Made by a program: the position numbers and the translations under genes. Of a stretch of DNA of 64,000 nucleotides, positions 50,733 to 61,924 are shown one piece after another. Where the stretch lies: positions 28,097 to 92,096 of the forward strand of contig NZ_CAJVAP010000012.1 of NCBI RefSeq assembly GCF_910593785.1, written 5' to 3'. The stretch is from Leucobacter soli. GTDB lineage: Bacteria; Actinomycetota; Actinomycetes; Actinomycetales; Microbacteriaceae. The notes beneath the pieces were generated by a model. The model was not told where the DNA came from. It did no database searches and worked only from the letters and a program-made list of their open reading frames with translations. Within the stretch, counting starts at the first letter, position 1; every line of letters begins with the position of its first letter.

Positions 50733-51591
50733 CGGTGCCGCGCAGCACCAGCTCGCGGGCGAGCTGCAGATACGCCTCCGAGGCGGCGTTCTCGGGCGCG
50801 TAGTCGAGGATCGGCTTCGCCGCGACCGAGGCGTCGGGCAGCTTCACGGTCCGGTTGATCACGGTGTCGAGCACCTTCTCGTCGAAGGTGGCGACCACGC
50901 GCTCGAGCACTTCGCGCGCGTGCAGCGTCCGCGGGTCGTACATCGTCGCGATGATGCCGTCGAGCTCGAGGCTCGGGTTCAGGCGATCCCGCACCTTCTC
51001 GACGGTCTCGATCAGCAGCGCGACCCCGCGCAGTGCGAAGTACTCGCAGGCGAGCGGGATCAGCACCCCGTGGCTCGCCGTGAGCGCGTTCACCGTGAGG
51101 AGACCGAGCGAGGGCTGGCAGTCGATCAGGATCACGTCGTAGCGGTCGGCCACCTTGCGCAGCACGCCGGCGAGGATCTGCTCGCGGGCGACCTCGCTGA
51201 CCAGGTGCACCTCAGCGGCAGAGAGGTCGATGTTGGCGGGGATGACGTCCAGCCCCTCGGTAGTGGAGGGCTGGATCACCTCGACCGGATCCTTCACCTT
51301 GCCGAGCATGAGGTCGTAGATCGTCGGCACGTCGTGCGCGGCGACCCCGAGACCCGCGGAGAGCGCGCCCTGCGGGTCGAAGTCGACGGCGAGCACGCGG
51401 CGCCCGTAACGGGCCAGGGCCGCGCCGAGGTTGATCGTGGTCGTGGTCTTGCCCACGCCGCCCTTCTGGTTGCACATCGAGATGATGCGCGCAGGGCCGT
51501 GCCGGTCGAGCTTCGGAGGAACGGGGTAGAAGCGCTCCGGCCGGCCGGTCGGGCCGAGCTTCGCCGAGCTTTTCGCTGCACGTGTCGCCAC
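50725..51591 (-). CDS. ParA-family ATPase upstream of scpA
   Basis: 288-aa ParA/Soj-type ATPase with the deviant Walker A (CNQKGGVGKTTTTINLGAAL), Walker A' LAVDFDPQGALSAGL and Walker B ILIDCQPSLGLLT. It lacks a parB partner here; orphan ParA genes next to scpAB are normal in actinobacteria. GTG 51591 follows GAGAGGAG. Sequence further upstream in the same frame belongs to the antiparallel shadow of the FAD oxidase gene. Confidence 0.9.
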   Translation of the reverse strand: MATRAAKSSAKLGPTGRPERFYPVPPKLDRHGPARIISMCNQKGGVGKTTTTINLGAALARYGRRVLAVDFDPQGALSAGLGVAAHDVPTIYDLMLGKVKDPVEVIQPSTTEGLDVIPANIDLSAAEVHLVSEVAREQILAGVLRKVADRYDVILIDCQPSLGLLTVNALTASHGVLIPLACEYFALRGVALLIETVEKVRDRLNPSLELDGIIATMYDPRTLHAREVLERVVATFDEKVLDTVINRTVKLPDASVAAKPILDYAPENAASEAYLQLARELVLRGTVA

Positions 51592-51743
51592 TCCGGCTCC
51601 TCTCTCGTCCTGCCGTCCGCTGCCCAACATCCTATCGGCACCGCTCGTTCCGGACTGCCCCGGTATCGGCCGGTCGCGCCGTGCCGATGGTGCGCCGCAT
51701 CGACCGGGCGCACGGCGCCGACCGGCTGTGCCGACTGCCCGCT

Positions 51744-53126
51744 TCAGAGCTTCTTGCCCGGGTTCAGGATCCCCTTCGGGTCGAAGGCCGCCTTGATCGC
51801 GCGCTGCAGCTCGCGCACCCGGGGGGAGAGCTCCTCGTCGAGGGCCTCCAGCTTCTCGGTGCCGATGCCGTGCTCGCCGGTGACGGTGCCGCCCAGGCGG
51901 TGCGCCCGGGCGAGCAGCTCCCGGTGCGCCTCGTGCGCGCGACGCGTCTGGTCGGCGTCGTCGGGGTCGAAGGCGATGATCGGGTGGAAGTTGCCGTCTC
52001 CGACGTGGCCGTTGATCGAGACGATGACGCCGAGGCGCTCCGAGAGCTCGGCCGCGTGCGCGACGATCTCGCCGAGCGCGGCGCGCGGCACGGCGAGGTC
52101 GCCGTGGATCGCGGTTCCGAAGTAGCCGTCGAGCGCGGGCTGCAGCACCCGGCGCACGGCGAACAGGCCGTCGAGCTCCTCCGACGTCTCGGCGCGGGCG
52201 GACGACAGCGCGCCGTGCGCCGCGAAGGCCCGTTCGAAGCCGGCGAGCTCCTCGTCGGCTCCGGCGCGCGCGTCGGTGACGGCCAGCAGCCAGGCGCGCG
52301 CGTCGCCCGGCATCTCGAGCGTCGAGTCGTAGTCGCGGATGGCGGCGAGCGCGAAGCTGTCGAGCAGTTCGAGCACCGCGGGCGGCGATGCGGCGGTCGC
52401 GATCTCGTTGGCGGCCGCGAGTGCGGCGTCGATGCTCGGGAACAGCGCCGACGCTCCGCGGGCCGGCCCCGGTGCGGAGCGCAGGCCGACCGTCGCCTCG
52501 GTCACCAGCGCGAGGGTGCCCTCCGATCCGACGACCAGGGAGGTCAGGTCCAGGCCCGCCACGGACTTGATGGTGTCGCTGCGCGTGCGCACCGCGCTGC
52601 CGTCGGCGAGCACGACCTCGAGCGAGCGGACCGATTCGCGGGTCACCCCGTACTTGATGCAACGCATGCCGCCGGCGTTGGTCGCGATCGTCCCCCCGAT
52701 GGTCGCCCACTCCGCCGAGACCGGGTCCGGCGCGTAGAAGAGGCCCGCCTCGGTCGCGGCCTCCGCGAGCTCCTGCACGGTGACGCCCGGCTGCACCACG
52801 GCGAGGCGCTCGAGAGGATCGATGCGGAGGATCCGGTTCATCCGCGAGAAATCGACGAGGATCGCGCCGTCGACGGCGGACCCGGCCCCCGCGAGGCCGG
52901 TGCGCGCGCCCTGGGCCACGAGCGGCGTGCCGTGCGCGTCGGCGATCCGCACGACGGCCTGCACCTCCGTGGTGGAGCCGGGCCGTACGAGCACGAGCGC
53001 CCATCCGCGGGCGGTCCCCGAGCGATCCCGTTCCAGACTCCGCAGCTCCGTCTCATCCACGACGATCGACCCGGCCGGCAGCGCCTCGCGCAGCGCATCG
53101 ACGATCCTGCTCGCTGTGCTCGTCAT
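51744..53126 (-). CDS. FAD-linked oxidase, D-lactate/glycolate dehydrogenase family
   Basis: 460-aa flavoprotein with an N-terminal PCMH FAD-binding domain (LVAQGARTGLAGAGSAVDGA, then WATIGGTIATNAGGMRCIKY) and a C-terminal catalytic domain (INGHVGDGNFHPIIAF, GTVTGEHGIGTEKLEALDEE, FDPKGILNPGKKL). It oxidises a 2-hydroxyacid such as D-lactate, glycolate or D-2-hydroxyglutarate. It is placed between xerD and parA, which are usually neighbours in related genomes, so it may be a later insertion into the cluster. Confidence 0.9.
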   Translation of the reverse strand: MTSTASRIVDALREALPAGSIVVDETELRSLERDRSGTARGWALVLVRPGSTTEVQAVVRIADAHGTPLVAQGARTGLAGAGSAVDGAILVDFSRMNRILRIDPLERLAVVQPGVTVQELAEAATEAGLFYAPDPVSAEWATIGGTIATNAGGMRCIKYGVTRESVRSLEVVLADGSAVRTRSDTIKSVAGLDLTSLVVGSEGTLALVTEATVGLRSAPGPARGASALFPSIDAALAAANEIATAASPPAVLELLDSFALAAIRDYDSTLEMPGDARAWLLAVTDARAGADEELAGFERAFAAHGALSSARAETSEELDGLFAVRRVLQPALDGYFGTAIHGDLAVPRAALGEIVAHAAELSERLGVIVSINGHVGDGNFHPIIAFDPDDADQTRRAHEAHRELLARAHRLGGTVTGEHGIGTEKLEALDEELSPRVRELQRAIKAAFDPKGILNPGKKL

Positions 53127-53155
53127 CGGTCCCCTTCTCGGCCTGTCTCGTCGGT

Positions 53156-54124
53156 TCATCTCGCTCTCGGATGCGAGTGCAGATAGTGCTCCCTCAGCAT
53201 ATCCGCCGTGACCTGCGTGTAGATCTGGGTCGTCGTCACCGATGCGTGGCCCAGCAGCTCCTGGACGGTGCGGACGTCGGCGCCGCCCGCGAGCAGATGG
53301 GTGGCGAAGGAGTGCCGCATCGTGTGCGGAGAGATCTCCGTCTCGATCCCGGCACGCTCCGCCGCGCCCCGGATCACGAGCCACACACTCTGACGCGACA
53401 CGCGGCCGCCGCGCGGACCGACGAACAGCGCAGGGGTGCCGCGGCCCGCCGCGACCATCGCCGGTCTCGCCCGCACCAGGTAGGCGGCGAGCGCCCGGCC
53501 CGCGTAGCCGCCGTAGGGCACGATGCGCTGCTTGGAACCCTTCCCGGTGACGCGCAGGAAGCCGCCCTCGCCCAGAGCGCGCTCCGGGTCGTTCCAGGCG
53601 TCTCCGCCCTGCCCGGAGAGCAGATCGTCGATGTCGAGCGCCGTCACCTCGCTGACGCGCGCCCCGCTCGCGTAGAGCAGTTCGAGTAGGGCCCGGTCCC
53701 GCAGTCCCACCGGGTCGTCGCCGCCGGCCGCGTCGAGCAGCGCGGCGACCTGATCCGTCGAGAGCGCCTTGGGCAGTCGCTGGCCCTTCTTCGGTGCTCG
53801 TACGCCGCTGCCCGCGAACTCGGGCAGCAGCCCTTCCTCGAAGAGGAACCTGTGCATGCCGCGGACGGTGGAGAGCCTGCGGGCGATGGTCTCGGGCGCG
53901 AACGGCGGCCCGCCCGTCGACCCGTTGAGCTCCGCGACGTAGTCGGCGAGGGTCTCGGGAGCGACATCCGCGAGGTCCTCGATCCCCGCAGCCGCGAGCC
54001 ACTCGGAGTAGGCGGTCAGGTCACGCCGGTAGGCGTCGCGGGTGTTCTCCGAGAGCCCGCGCTCGATCGCGACGTGCCGCAGATAGCGCTCGGCACCGTG
54101 CTCGGGGCTCGGTCCCCACGACAT
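53156..54124 (-). CDS. xerD: Tyrosine recombinase XerD
   Basis: 322-aa site-specific recombinase for chromosome dimer resolution. Catalytic set: Arg in SGARVSEVTALD, Lys in TGKGSKQR, HTMRH, LLGHAS and the nucleophile in TTTQIYTQV. The SAM-like N-terminal core-binding domain is at residues ~10-95. The ATG is 3 bp after the pyrG stop, its common neighbour in actinobacteria. Confidence 0.93.
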   Translation of the reverse strand: MSWGPSPEHGAERYLRHVAIERGLSENTRDAYRRDLTAYSEWLAAAGIEDLADVAPETLADYVAELNGSTGGPPFAPETIARRLSTVRGMHRFLFEEGLLPEFAGSGVRAPKKGQRLPKALSTDQVAALLDAAGGDDPVGLRDRALLELLYASGARVSEVTALDIDDLLSGQGGDAWNDPERALGEGGFLRVTGKGSKQRIVPYGGYAGRALAAYLVRARPAMVAAGRGTPALFVGPRGGRVSRQSVWLVIRGAAERAGIETEISPHTMRHSFATHLLAGGADVRTVQELLGHASVTTTQIYTQVTADMLREHYLHSHPRAR

Positions 54125-54127
54125 CGC

Positions 54128-55828
<1,701 letters not shown>

Positions 55829-55868
55829 CTACGGCCGCTGCACACCGTCGTCCGGTGCACCGCGCGAT

Positions 55869-57128
55869 TCAGAGCTGCTCCTGCCGCGGCACCCACACCT
55901 GTTTGATGATCATCAGGATCATCGCGGTGACCGGGATCGAGATCAGCGCACCCAGCAGGCCGAGCAGCGTGCCGCCGGCCAGTGCGCCGATCACGACCAG
56001 CGCCCCCGGGACCGATACGACACGGTTCATGATCCTCGGCGTGAGCAGGTATGCCTCGAGCTGCATGTATACGAGGTAGTACACGGCCGCGATGATCGCC
56101 GCGGTCGGCGATTCGAAGAGCGCGACCCCGGCTACGAGCACCGTGGCGAGCACGGATCCGAACAGCGGGATGAGGGCGAGCAGGAACACGCCGACCGCGA
56201 CCAGTCCGGCGAAGGGCACCTTCACGATCGTCATCATGATGAAACCGCAGACGGCGTTGATGAGTGCGAGGATCACGATGCCGTTGACATATCCGCCGAC
56301 GGACTTGGTGATCTGCTCGGTGATGTCGATCACCCGGACGCGGTTGGATCGGGGAGTCAGCGAGTAGAACGCACGCTTCGTCGCCTGCAGCGACGCGAGG
56401 AAGTAGAGGCTCAGGATCAGCACGATGAGCGCGGCCGTCAGGCCGTTCGCGATGCCGACCCCGGCCTGCCAGACCCCGCCGGCGACCTGCGCCCAGTTCT
56501 CGGGCTTGCCCACGAAGTCCTGACCCATCGAGATCAGGCCGTCGAAGTCGATGTAGCTGCCGAAGCGCTCCTTGAGGCTCAGATACCATTCCTCGCCGGT
56601 GATGCCGTTGAAGTAGCTCGGAGCCGTGCGCACGAGGGTGGCGACCTGGTTCGCGATCATCGGAATGACGACGGCGAGGATGCCGCCCACGATGAGGAGG
56701 AAACTGGCGAACACGATCGCGATGCCGAGCGGGCGCTTCACATTGTGCCGCTCCAGCCAGCGCACGACCGGTTCGAGGGCGAGAGCGATGAAGAGTGCGC
56801 CGACCACGTACATGATGATCGTGCTCAGCTGGCCGATCATCTGGCCGACGAGGATGGCGGTGAGCGCTCCGAGCGTGAGCACGAAGCCGAGCTGGAACGG
56901 GCTCCGCACCACGAACTCGCGGAGGGTGCGCTGACGCTTCGTCTCCTCCTTCGCGTCCTCCTCCGCCGCGGTCACGGCCTGGCGGTACATCTCGCGGGTC
57001 TCGGCGTCGAGCTGCTCGAGGTCGACGTGCACGATATCCGGGTGCTCCTCGGCGGCGTCGCCCGAGCTCGCCCCCGTCTCGATCACGGGGCCGGTCTCTC
57101 GGTGCGAACGACGCAGGATGTTCCTCAT
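55869..57128 (-). CDS. AI-2E-family membrane transporter
   Basis: 419-aa permease with about eight helices (AI-2E/PerM superfamily). An N-terminal cytoplasmic region rich in Glu/Arg leads to PFQLGFVLTLGALTAILVGQ; IALALEPVVRWLERHNVKRP is the family loop, and the GGTLLGLLGALISIPVTAMI region ends the core. Members export autoinducer-2, ions or unknown small molecules. The gene appears leaderless. Confidence 0.9.
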   Translation of the reverse strand: MRNILRRSHRETGPVIETGASSGDAAEEHPDIVHVDLEQLDAETREMYRQAVTAAEEDAKEETKRQRTLREFVVRSPFQLGFVLTLGALTAILVGQMIGQLSTIIMYVVGALFIALALEPVVRWLERHNVKRPLGIAIVFASFLLIVGGILAVVIPMIANQVATLVRTAPSYFNGITGEEWYLSLKERFGSYIDFDGLISMGQDFVGKPENWAQVAGGVWQAGVGIANGLTAALIVLILSLYFLASLQATKRAFYSLTPRSNRVRVIDITEQITKSVGGYVNGIVILALINAVCGFIMMTIVKVPFAGLVAVGVFLLALIPLFGSVLATVLVAGVALFESPTAAIIAAVYYLVYMQLEAYLLTPRIMNRVVSVPGALVVIGALAGGTLLGLLGALISIPVTAMILMIIKQVWVPRQEQL

Positions 57129-57134
57129 GGGGCG

Positions 57135-57140
57135 AGGTTA
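57135..57140 (-). promoter_or_regulatory. -10 element of leaderless AI-2E-family gene
   Basis: TAACCT on the minus strand ends 6 nt before ATG 57128; no ribosome-binding site is visible. Confidence 0.5.
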
Positions 57141-57175
57141 GCACCGAGCTCCGACATCGACCGGGAGCCCTGCCG

Positions 57176-58864
57176 TCACGGTGCGCCGAGATCCAGCAGC
57201 TCTGCCGCGTGCTCGAGCGCGCTCTGCGAGTCGCTGAGGCCGGAGAGCAGGCGCGCCATCTCGGCGAGGCGCTCCTCTCCCTCCAGCCGGCGGCAGCTCG
57301 ACCGGGTGAAGCCGCCTGCGGAGTCCTTCGCCACCTGCAGGTGGTTGTTGGCGAAGGCCGCAACCTGGGCGAGGTGCGTGACGACGATCACCTGCGAGGT
57401 CCGGGAGAGTCTCGCCAAGCGGCGCCCGATCTCGATCGCCGCCGCACCGCCGACTCCGGCATCCACCTCGTCGAAGACGAAGGTGGGGACCGGATCGCTC
57501 GCGGCCACCACGACCTCGAGCGCCAGCATCACCCGCGAGAGCTCGCCGCCCGAGGCGCCCTTCGCCAACGGCCGCGGCTCCGCTCCGGGATGGGGCTGCA
57601 GGAGCAGGCGCACCTCGTCGGCGCCGTCCCTCCCGAGCTCCGCCGGCTCGACCTGCGCGACGAAGCGCGCATCCGGCATGGCGAGCTCCCGCAGTTCGAC
57701 GGTGACCCGATCGGCGAGATCGGCCGCAGCCGCTCCGCGGAGCCCGCTCAGTTCCTCGGCGAGACGCCGCTCGTCAGCGGCGAGTTCCGCCTCCCGGGAG
57801 GCGAGTTCGTCGATCCGGGTGTCGTCCCCCTCGAGCTCCGTCAGCCGGACCACTGCGCTCGCGCCGCGGTCGATGACCGTTTGCGCGTCGGTGGCGCCGT
57901 AGGCGCGCATCAGCCCGGTCAGCGCCGCGAGACGACCGTTGGCGCGTTCGAGCTCCATCGGGCCGTCCTGATCGAGGTCCCCTGCGTAGGCCGATAGCGA
58001 TCGCACCGCGTCGCTCAGCTGGATGCCGGCGGCCTGCAGCACCTCTGAGACGGCCGCGAGACGCGGATCGACCGAGGCCACCCGCTCGAGCTCGCGTCGA
58101 GCGCTGTCGACCAGGCCCACCGCGTCGGCGCTGTAGGGATCGTCGCTCTCGTCGGAGAGCGCCCGCAGAGCCGCAGAGCTCGCTGCGCGCAGCTCCTCGA
58201 GGTTGGACAGGCGCTCGATCGAGGCCTGCAACTCGCTCTCCTCGCCCGGCCGGGGGTCGACGGCGGCGATCTCGTCGAGCTCGGCGCGCAGGCGTTCGGC
58301 TTCGCCGATCCGCTCCGCGCGCGCCTCCGTCAACTCCCGGAGCTCGGACTCCGCCGCACGCCGCGCGGCGTGCGCGGCCCGGTAGTCGCCGAGCACGCGC
58401 TGCAGGCGCTCCCCGCCGAAGCGGTCGAGCATCTCGCGCTGCGCGGTGGCGCTGCGCAGCCGCAGCTGGTCGCTCTGGCCGTGCACGGCGAAGAGCTGCT
58501 CGGCAAGACGTCCGAGCACCCCGACGGGCGCCGCGGCGCCGCCGACGCTCGCACGGCTCCGGCCCTCCGCGCTCACCGTCCGGGAGAGCACGAGGTCGCC
58601 GTCCTCCAGGGCTCCCCCTGCCTCGTCGACGAGCTCGGAGACCTCCGCGTCGTGCGTGCGCACGAGGCCACCGACGCGGGCGGCGTCCGCACCGCTGCGC
58701 ACGGCCCCGGAGTCGGCGCGCTCCCCCATCAGGAGGCCGAGCGCGGTGACCACCATGGTCTTGCCTGCGCCAGTCTCACCGGTTATCGCGGTGAAGCCCG
58801 GCCCGAGCTCGAGCGTCGCCTCGGCGATCACGCCGAGGTCTCTGATCCTCAGCTCCTCGATCAC
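57176..58864 (-). CDS. recN: DNA repair ATPase RecN
   Basis: 562-aa SMC-like repair protein. N-terminal P-loop GETGAGKTMVVTALGLLMGE, long coiled coil (ELREL, RLRAEL etc., residues ~150-370), C-terminal SGGELSRVMLALEVV and FDEVDAGVGG. GTG 58864 overlaps the nadK stop, so the longer upstream frame is rejected. Confidence 0.94.
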   Translation of the reverse strand: MIEELRIRDLGVIAEATLELGPGFTAITGETGAGKTMVVTALGLLMGERADSGAVRSGADAARVGGLVRTHDAEVSELVDEAGGALEDGDLVLSRTVSAEGRSRASVGGAAAPVGVLGRLAEQLFAVHGQSDQLRLRSATAQREMLDRFGGERLQRVLGDYRAAHAARRAAESELRELTEARAERIGEAERLRAELDEIAAVDPRPGEESELQASIERLSNLEELRAASSAALRALSDESDDPYSADAVGLVDSARRELERVASVDPRLAAVSEVLQAAGIQLSDAVRSLSAYAGDLDQDGPMELERANGRLAALTGLMRAYGATDAQTVIDRGASAVVRLTELEGDDTRIDELASREAELAADERRLAEELSGLRGAAAADLADRVTVELRELAMPDARFVAQVEPAELGRDGADEVRLLLQPHPGAEPRPLAKGASGGELSRVMLALEVVVAASDPVPTFVFDEVDAGVGGAAAIEIGRRLARLSRTSQVIVVTHLAQVAAFANNHLQVAKDSAGGFTRSSCRRLEGEERLAEMARLLSGLSDSQSALEHAAELLDLGAP

Positions 58865-59775
58865 TGCGACCGCCCAGTCGCCGCTCCGCGCCAGCCGGCC
58901 ACGGGCAGGTGGAACTTGCGGACCAGCCGATCGGTGAAGACCGCCTCGTCGATACGGGCGAGCCGAAGCGGCAGCTGCGAACGCCGCGCCTCGACGACTG
59001 CACCGACCGGCAGCTCGGTGCGCCGGCGCCCATCGCACCAGAGCACACCGAGGCCGCCGCTCTCAGGCAGGATCTCGACCGAGAGGACGGATTCGGGCCC
59101 GACGACGAGTGGACGGTTGAACAGGGCGTGCGCCGCGAGCGGCACCATCAGCAGTGCTTGCACTGCGGGCCAGACCACGGGTCCGCCGGCGGAGAAGGAG
59201 TACGCGGTCGACCCCGTCGGCGTCGAGAGCACGACGCCGTCGCAGCCGAACGATGACAATGGTCGCCCGTCCACGCCGACCGCGACCTCGAGCATCCGTC
59301 CGAGCTTCTCGACACTGGCCTCGTTCACGGCCCAGGTGTCTGCGATCACCTCGCCCTCGACGGTGGCGCGCACGTCGAGCGTGGTGCGCTCCTCGACGGT
59401 GTAGGCACCGGCCAGCACGCGCCGCACCGTGAACTCCAGATCGTGCGACTCGGTCTCGGCGAGGAAGCCGACGTGCCCGAGATTCACGCCGAGGATCGGG
59501 CAGCGGGAGCCGCGCAGCACCTCGGCCGCGCGCAGGATGGTGCCGTCGCCGCCGAGGACGAGGGCCACTTCCAGTTCGTCGACCGTCACGCCGGACGCGC
59601 CGCCCAGCTCCTCCGTGCGCTCCGGCGCGAGGTGGGGAGCGAACTCCGCACGGTCGCTCGCAGGCATGACCGGGATCACGTCGGCGGCGCGCAGCGCCTC
59701 CACGACGCTGACCGTGGCCTCGATCGCCTCGACGCGGGCGGTGTGCGACACCACCAGGATCCGCCGTTCGCTCAT
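58861..59775 (-). CDS. nadK: NAD kinase
   Basis: 304 aa; makes NADP. The GGDGT motif (LGGDGTILRAAEVL) and NLGHVGFLAETE are intact, with the second domain CDGVVLSTPTGSTAYSFSAG. It overlaps tlyA and recN on both sides in the tlyA-nadK-recN unit. Confidence 0.96.
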   Translation of the reverse strand: MSERRILVVSHTARVEAIEATVSVVEALRAADVIPVMPASDRAEFAPHLAPERTEELGGASGVTVDELEVALVLGGDGTILRAAEVLRGSRCPILGVNLGHVGFLAETESHDLEFTVRRVLAGAYTVEERTTLDVRATVEGEVIADTWAVNEASVEKLGRMLEVAVGVDGRPLSSFGCDGVVLSTPTGSTAYSFSAGGPVVWPAVQALLMVPLAAHALFNRPLVVGPESVLSVEILPESGGLGVLWCDGRRRTELPVGAVVEARRSQLPLRLARIDEAVFTDRLVRKFHLPVAGWRGAATGRSQ

Positions 59776-60521
59776 GCCGTGCTCGCCTCCCTGAAGAAGT
59801 ATGCCAAGAACTCGTGGTTGCCGTGCTCACCCGTGATCGGAGACGGGATGACGCCGCCGTCGACGAAGCCGAGCCCGGTCGCGCAGGCGACGACGCGGTC
59901 CACCGCGGCCTGCGCCAGCTCGGGGTCGACCACGATACCGTTCCGGATGCCCTGCCTGCCGACTTCGAACTGCGGCTTGATCAGCAGGATCAGCTCGGCG
60001 CGCGGAGCCGCGATCGCCGCGATCGCGGAGAGGACCAGCGTGAGGGAGATGAAGGAGAGGTCCCCGACGACGAGGCTCGGCGGCTCGGGGGTACCCGCTG
60101 CTTCCGCGAGTCTCGCGCGGTCCAGCTCCCGAGCGTTGCATCCCTCTACGACGCGGACGCGCGGATCCTCCCGCAGCTCCCGGACGAGCTGTCCGTGCCC
60201 GACGTCGAGCGCGATGACCTCGCGCGCATCGCGTTCGAGCAGCACCTGGGTGAAACCGCCGGTCGAGGCTCCGAGGTCGAGCGCCAGCCGCCCTTCGACG
60301 GTCACGCCGAAACCGTCGAGCCCGGCGAGCAGCTTGTGCGCCGCCCGGCTCACGTAGACGTCCCCGTCCGCGATCCGAAGCTCGGATGCACCGGCCACTC
60401 GGGCGCCGGCCTTCGTCGCGATCTCGCCGTCGACGCTGACGCGTCCCGACGCGATCAGCTCCGCAGCCCGACTGCGCGAGCGCGCGAGTCCGCGCTCGGC
60501 CAGCGCGACGTCGAGCCGCAT
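59772..60521 (-). CDS. tlyA: 16S/23S rRNA 2'-O-methyltransferase TlyA
   Basis: 249 aa. S4 domain at the N-terminus (MRLDVALAERGLARSRSRAA), then a FtsJ-like methyltransferase fold with LALDLGASTGGFTQVLLERD, VVGDLSFISLTLVLSAI and LLIKPQFEVGRQGI. I chose ATG 60521 because it aligns with family starts; GTG 60569 would add 16 residues and overlap the small upstream gene's stop. In mycobacteria loss of this enzyme gives capreomycin resistance. Confidence 0.9.
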   Translation of the reverse strand: MRLDVALAERGLARSRSRAAELIASGRVSVDGEIATKAGARVAGASELRIADGDVYVSRAAHKLLAGLDGFGVTVEGRLALDLGASTGGFTQVLLERDAREVIALDVGHGQLVRELREDPRVRVVEGCNARELDRARLAEAAGTPEPPSLVVGDLSFISLTLVLSAIAAIAAPRAELILLIKPQFEVGRQGIRNGIVVDPELAQAAVDRVVACATGLGFVDGGVIPSPITGEHGNHEFLAYFFREASTA

Positions 60522-60558
60522 CGGCCCCGTCCCTCGCTCGGGCTGCGTTCCGGTCACG

Positions 60559-60846
60559 CTACTGCTCACCCTCGTGATCGCTGCGCTGCAACTCCGACAG
60601 CAGCTCTTCCGCGAGCTGATCGAAGCCGGCGGCGCGCTGCCCGATCGGCTGCGAATCGATCACCTCGAGGCGGCTGAGCAGGCCTTCGGTCTGCGAGCCA
60701 TCAGCACTGAGCAGGCCCTCGGCCTGCGAACCATCAGCACCGAGCAGGCCGGCGGTCGACGGATCGCCTGCATCGTGCGCACCGTCGGATGGCTCGGCCC
60801 CGGCGCCGGTGCTCACGGCCGGTGTCGTCTCAGCGGATTCGGTCAT
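60559..60846 (-). CDS. Small hypothetical protein with imperfect LL-ADGSQ-EGLL repeats
   Basis: 95-aa acidic protein. The middle carries two near-copies of ADGSQ(A/T)EGLL, encoded by a ~36-bp DNA repeat (about 60675-60750). A helical C-terminus (RAAGFDQLAEELLSELQRSD) follows. It stands between the HAD phosphatase and tlyA, as small conserved actinobacterial proteins of unknown function often do. TACGCT lies 6 nt before ATG 60846. No function assigned. Confidence 0.6.
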   Translation of the reverse strand: MTESAETTPAVSTGAGAEPSDGAHDAGDPSTAGLLGADGSQAEGLLSADGSQTEGLLSRLEVIDSQPIGQRAAGFDQLAEELLSELQRSDHEGEQ

Positions 60847-60880
60847 GTCTCCAGCGTATCCGGCTCCACCGACGTCGGCA

Positions 60881-61924
60881 TCAGCGCCAATGATCGGCGT
60901 AGATCGCTTCGGGGATCTGGAGTCCGTAGATCGCGAGCCCCGATCCCCAGATCGCAGCGCAGCCGGCGCGGAGCAGCTCGATCGGCTCGTTCCCGGCGTG
61001 CAGGATCTCGGCGGCATGGCCGTTCATGCGGACGCGAGCGGCGCCGACCCGGGCCGTGCCGTCCTTCTCGATGACGGTCTCCGGATACGGCAGATGCAGT
61101 TCGTCGATGCTCTGGATGATGTAGTCGGGCTGCATGTCGGCGGAGGCGGCGACCAGTTGCTTGGGGCGGTCGACCCCGGTGAGGACGTGCGCCGAGCGGA
61201 TGCCGGCGGCGCGTGCGCCCTTGATGTCGGTATCGAGCCGGTCGCCGAGCATCAGCGCCTGGCGGGATCCGAAGCGTTCGAAGGCGGTCTCGAAGATCGG
61301 CGTCTCGGGCTTGCCTGCGAAGACCGGGAGCCGCTGCACTGCGGTGTGGACGGCGGAGACCAGCGTACCGTTGCCGGGGGCGAGACCGCGTTCGAGCGGG
61401 AAGGTCCAGTCGGTGTTGGTCGCGATCCAGGGCAGGGGCTCGCGACCGGGTTCCTCGGCGAGGGCGAAGGCGGCCTCCGCGAGGTCCTTCCAGCCGATCT
61501 CCGGGGCGAAGCCCTGCACGACGGCGGCAGGCGAGTCCTCGGCGCTGCGGGTGATCGAGAACCCGGCCTTCTGCAGTTCGTCGACGAGTCCGTCGCCTCC
61601 GATCACGAGCACGGTCGAGCCGCGCGGCACCGTCCGGCTCAGCAGCGCGGCCGCGGCCTGCGGGCTGGTCACCACGTCACCGGCCTCGGCGTGCAGGCCG
61701 AGTTCGCGCAGCTGCGCGGCGACGGCCTCATCGGTGCGCGAGGCGTTGTTGGTGACGTATCCGAGACGGCGTGTCCCGTCGGCCGCTCGGTTCAGCTGCT
61801 CGACCGCACCGGGGATGCCCTGCTTCCCCCGGTAGACGACGCCGTCCAGGTCGGCGAGCAGCAGCTCGGCGCCTTCGAGCGGCGCGGGGCCGGCCGGTGT
61901 CGACCGTCGTCCGAAGAGCGCCAT
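60881..61924 (-). CDS. HAD-superfamily phosphatase, NagD/PGP-like
   Basis: 347-aa class IIA HAD hydrolase: LLLADLDGVVYRGKQGIPGA (nucleophile Asp), YVTNNASRTD (motif II), and ALMLGDRLDTDIKGARAAG (motif IV). A C-terminal extension of ~90 residues beyond the core is of unknown role. Its ATG overlaps the upstream stop (TAATG). Substrate is a small phosphomonoester. Confidence 0.88.
   Translation of the reverse strand: MALFGRRSTPAGPAPLEGAELLLADLDGVVYRGKQGIPGAVEQLNRAADGTRRLGYVTNNASRTDEAVAAQLRELGLHAEAGDVVTSPQAAAALLSRTVPRGSTVLVIGGDGLVDELQKAGFSITRSAEDSPAAVVQGFAPEIGWKDLAEAAFALAEEPGREPLPWIATNTDWTFPLERGLAPGNGTLVSAVHTAVQRLPVFAGKPETPIFETAFERFGSRQALMLGDRLDTDIKGARAAGIRSAHVLTGVDRPKQLVAASADMQPDYIIQSIDELHLPYPETVIEKDGTARVGAARVRMNGHAAEILHAGNEPIELLRAGCAAIWGSGLAIYGLQIPEAIYADHWR

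Noticed and set aside
50725..53004. Single 759-aa protein with ParA at the C-terminus
   Set aside because: The N-terminal part is an off-frame reading of the FAD oxidase gene; a good GTG with GAGAGGAG starts ParA at 51591.
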